Of a DNA stretch of 64,000 nt, positions 62,070-64,000 are shown in pieces; position 1 is the stretch's first letter, and each line of letters starts with the position of its first letter. Location of the stretch: assembly GCA_964451305.1 (NCBI GenBank), contig CAYVHV010000018.1:6270-70269 (forward strand). Direction: 5' to 3'. A program made the translations under genes and the position numbers. The notes under the pieces were generated by a model that worked only from the letters and a program-made list of their open reading frames with translations, ran no database searches and was not told the origin of the DNA. Origin of the DNA: SHLQ01 sp964451305 (GTDB lineage Bacteria > Actinomycetota > Acidimicrobiia > Acidimicrobiales > SHLQ01).

Positions 62070-63332
62070 TTACGACGCGGCACGCTCGGCTGCGTCGCCA
62101 AATGTCGGATCCTTCTGTGCAATCCACGAGAAGAGCTTGCGGCTCTTTGGGATTTTCCCATCTCGTTCGAGAAGGTCAGCGAGCGCATATGCCCGGCGCA
62201 GGTGGTGTTCCATTGGCTCGCCCGGGATCTTCCATCCCTTCTCGAGCGTACGCACGCCGCTATCGATGCGGCCGCGATCTGCCTGAGCTCCAGCCATCAC
62301 GATTCGACCCTCGGTGACCAGTTCACCCGAGGGCGAGAGCTCGCCGAGCTCGGTCCAAAGTTCGTCCACGTCCGCCCAGTTGCCGAGCGCGCGGTGACAA
62401 TCCATGAGCACAGGGTTCTGCTCGGCGGTGCCCGAGAGTTGCCGGAACATCTCGAGCGATTCGATTGCATCCTCCCATTTGCCGAGGCGGTACAGCGACA
62501 ATCCGTGTAGCTCGTGCAGGTCCGCTATGTTCGGATAGCTATCGGTGAGCGGCTTCATGGTCTTACGGGCATCGCCGAACTGTTCGTTCTCGAACTCCTT
62601 CGCGGCGCGTTTGAAAAGCCTCCAACCGCGAGCACCTTTGTCTTTGCCCATGATGCGAGTCATCTCGCGTTGAACGTCCATTGGCTTTGGCGGGCGACCT
62701 GGGAGCGGCCGCCGCTCGATCGTGACGCGATCACCGGTATTTGGGGCGTCGATCGATGGCAATCCGCCACGGTCGATCGCTTGACGGGCTTGTTCTCGCA
62801 GGCCTTCGTTGCGCGCGGCGATCTTGTCGCGCCGTCCCTGGCGTTCGGCGAACTTCCGTCGCTCTTCTGGGCTAAACCGCTCTTCGGCTTCTTGTTCGAA
62901 GATTCGTTGACCCACAGTGGCGCCTGCAGCCCCGTGTTGGGCCACACTTCCCCATCCAGAGCTCTCCGCACGAGCTGGCTTCTTCGGGCGCTCATCGCGC
63001 TTGCGGCCGTGATACCCGTCTCGCGAGCCTCTATTTGAGGAGTTGCCACGGGGGCCACCTCGGGAGTCCTTGCCTCGAGCTGAACCCTTGCGGCTATCGC
63101 GCGAGTCGCGACGTCCATCGCGTGCATCTCGGCGATCTGCGTCTCGCCCTCCCCTGCCGCGTTGTTCGGAGCGCCCTTGAGAGCCGTTTCCCTTTGGACC
63201 ACCGCGCTTTGGGCCGCCGCGAGAGCTGTTGCTGCGGCCGCCCGATGGCTTGCCCCCGCCGCGGTTCGAGCCGGATCCACCGCGAGATGGGCCCGATCGG
63301 CGCGATGAAGAGGACCCCGAGGAATTAGGCAT
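62070..63332 (-). CDS. TPR protein with Arg/Gly/Ser-rich N-terminus
   Basis: I do not recognise the exact family of this 420-residue protein. Residues 1-115 are low-complexity, rich in Arg, Gly and Ser with RGG-like steps (SRGGPKRGG, GRGGRDADRRD), as in RNA-binding tails. Residues about 145-170 are a charged helix (EERFSPEERRKFAERQGRRDK). The C-terminal half has tetratricopeptide-like helix pairs (FENEQFGDARKTMKPL, LHGLSLYRLGKWEDAIESLEMF). TAGTCT six nt before the ATG supports a leaderless start. It lies directly after the rRNA operon on the same strand. Confidence 0.8.
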   Translation of the reverse strand: MPNSSGSSSSRRSGPSRGGSGSNRGGGKPSGGRSNSSRGGPKRGGPKGNGSQGRSEQRGRGGRDADRRDARDGRRDSRDSRKGSARGKDSRGGPRGNSSNRGSRDGYHGRKRDERPKKPARAESSGWGSVAQHGAAGATVGQRIFEQEAEERFSPEERRKFAERQGRRDKIAARNEGLREQARQAIDRGGLPSIDAPNTGDRVTIERRPLPGRPPKPMDVQREMTRIMGKDKGARGWRLFKRAAKEFENEQFGDARKTMKPLTDSYPNIADLHELHGLSLYRLGKWEDAIESLEMFRQLSGTAEQNPVLMDCHRALGNWADVDELWTELGELSPSGELVTEGRIVMAGAQADRGRIDSGVRTLEKGWKIPGEPMEHHLRRAYALADLLERDGKIPKSRKLFSWIAQKDPTFGDAAERAAS

Positions 63333-63398
63333 TCGGCAAGACTACAACTTCGGTGAGACTTTCGTTCTTGAAACGCAACAAAACACGATGCAACGACG

Positions 63399-63523
63399 CA
63401 AAACGTGAGGAGAGCCGCCGCTGTTTGCTTCGCTCTCTAACCGAGTTGCTCGCCTGCGGCTCCCAACATCGCAGCCTGAGCATTGCTGCAAAACGTGAGG
63501 AGGCCTCCCTTTCGGGAGGCCTC
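63399..63523 (-). terminator. Tandem terminators of the rRNA operon
   Basis: GAGGCCTCCC and GGGAGGCCTC (63500-63523) form a perfect 10-bp stem around a tetraloop, followed on the minus strand by CTCACGTTTTGC. A second, weaker stem (GAGAGC...GCTCTC) near 63411-63440 is followed by the same tail; the 15-mer GCAAAACGTGAGGAG (plus strand) is found at 63399 and 63489. Both act in the direction of rRNA transcription. Confidence 0.75.
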
Positions 63524-63537
63524 AACTCAACTGCGAA

Positions 63538-63653
63538 ACCGGCGGCGACCTACTCTCCCAGGCCGAATCCGACCAAGTACCATCGGCGCAACTGGACTTA
63601 ACTTCTGTGTTCGAAATGGGAACAGGTGTGACCCCAGCGCTATCGCTACCGAG
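63538..63653 (-). rRNA. rrf: 5S ribosomal RNA
   Basis: On the minus strand the sequence shows 5S hallmarks: CCCATTTCGAACACAGAAG, TTAAG, GCGCCGATGGTACT and GGGAGAGTAGGTCGCCGCC. The ends pair as a terminal stem (TCGGTAGCG with CGCCGCCGG), which sets the approximate borders. Length about 116 nt, as expected. Confidence 0.93.
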
Positions 63654-63893
63654 AAGGTGACACCAAATCCTAACGGACTTGCGACCGGCCTATTCCGGTC
63701 AAACCCTGTTCGGGTCGTGAACGATCTCTGTTTGCTGATGTTATTCAATTGTCAAAGTGATCGACCAAAGGTCGATGGTGAACTGTTTCGCATAGTTCAC
63801 CTATTGATCCCGAAGGATTCCATAGCGAGCACGAACACCCAGAAAGATTCTAGGTATCTCATTGTCGACCGAAGTCGACGCGATATTGCTTGA

Positions 63894-64000
63894 GAGTAAC
63901 CAAGCCCTCGGCCGATTAGTACCGGTCAGCTGAACACATTGCTGTGCTTACACTTCCGGCCTATCAACGTGGTGGTCTTCCACGGGCCTTACCCGGTTAA
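63894..64000 (-). rRNA. rrl: 23S ribosomal RNA, 3' end (partial)
   Basis: On the minus strand the last bases of the window read like the conserved 3' end of 23S rRNA: ACGTTGATAGGCCGGAAGTG, TAAGCACAGCAATGTG and GACCGGTACTAATCGGCCG. The 5' part lies beyond the window. A spacer of about 240 nt separates it from 5S; no tRNA is visible there. The exact 3' border is approximate. Confidence 0.9.

Overview
The window looks like a chromosomal segment of a free-living actinobacterium, most likely of the class Acidimicrobiia (an inference, not proven). Evidence: a mycothione reductase; a four-gene 'conservon' (sensor kinase, Roadblock/LC7, DUF742, GTPase); a DUF222-HNH gene; a split, mycobacterium-like gene order (tlyA-nadK-recN-pyrG-Nudix-xerD in one block, scpA-scpB-pseudouridine synthase-tyrA-aroA/cmk-plsC in another, pgsA-FHA-DUF151-MerR in a third); and many genes that appear to be leaderless, with a TANNNT -10 element 6-9 nt before the start codon.

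Layout. 1-13 kb: mixed metabolic and accessory genes (DUF3179 lipoprotein, DUF1499, patatin, YqgE, 2OG oxygenases, AlkB, DeoR regulator, YihY, sugar nucleotidyltransferase, HAD phosphatases, mycothione reductase). 13-18 kb: the conservon, then aroC. 19-24 kb: M15 peptidase lipoprotein, MerR, DUF151 nuclease, FHA protein, PgsA, HIT, DUF2079. 24-31 kb: SRAP protein, amidase, stand-alone LigD-type polymerase domain, tRNA-Pro, PP2C phosphatase, Der. 31-41 kb: DUF512 radical-SAM protein, ispH, a broken DUF222-HNH gene at a 100-N assembly gap, plsC, an aroA-cmk fusion, tyrA, pseudouridine synthase, scpB, scpA. 41-47 kb: photolyase, then a TgpA/DUF58/MoxR operon. 47-54 kb: tlyA, nadK, recN, pyrG, Nudix, xerD, HD protein. 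54-62 kb: giant PKD-repeat surface protein and the korAB 2-oxoacid:ferredoxin oxidoreductase. 62-64 kb: Arg/Gly-rich TPR protein, then the end of an rRNA operon (5S and the 3' end of 23S) on the minus strand.

Functional themes: DNA repair and damage response is dense (alkB, recN, SRAP, LigD-Pol, photolyase, xerD), and two near-perfect LexA-type boxes lie in front of alkB and of nadK-recN. Aromatic amino acid synthesis (aroC, aroA, tyrA) is distributed over two loci. The least explained stretch is about 2350-2770: a cluster of TCCACA hexamers, a CA-rich leader with a perfect anti-Shine-Dalgarno pairing, and a 62-residue protein of unknown function. The conservon kinase is also unusual, with four copies of an AGFPKR motif in a long disordered tail. 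All calls rest on reading the sequence; no searches were run.
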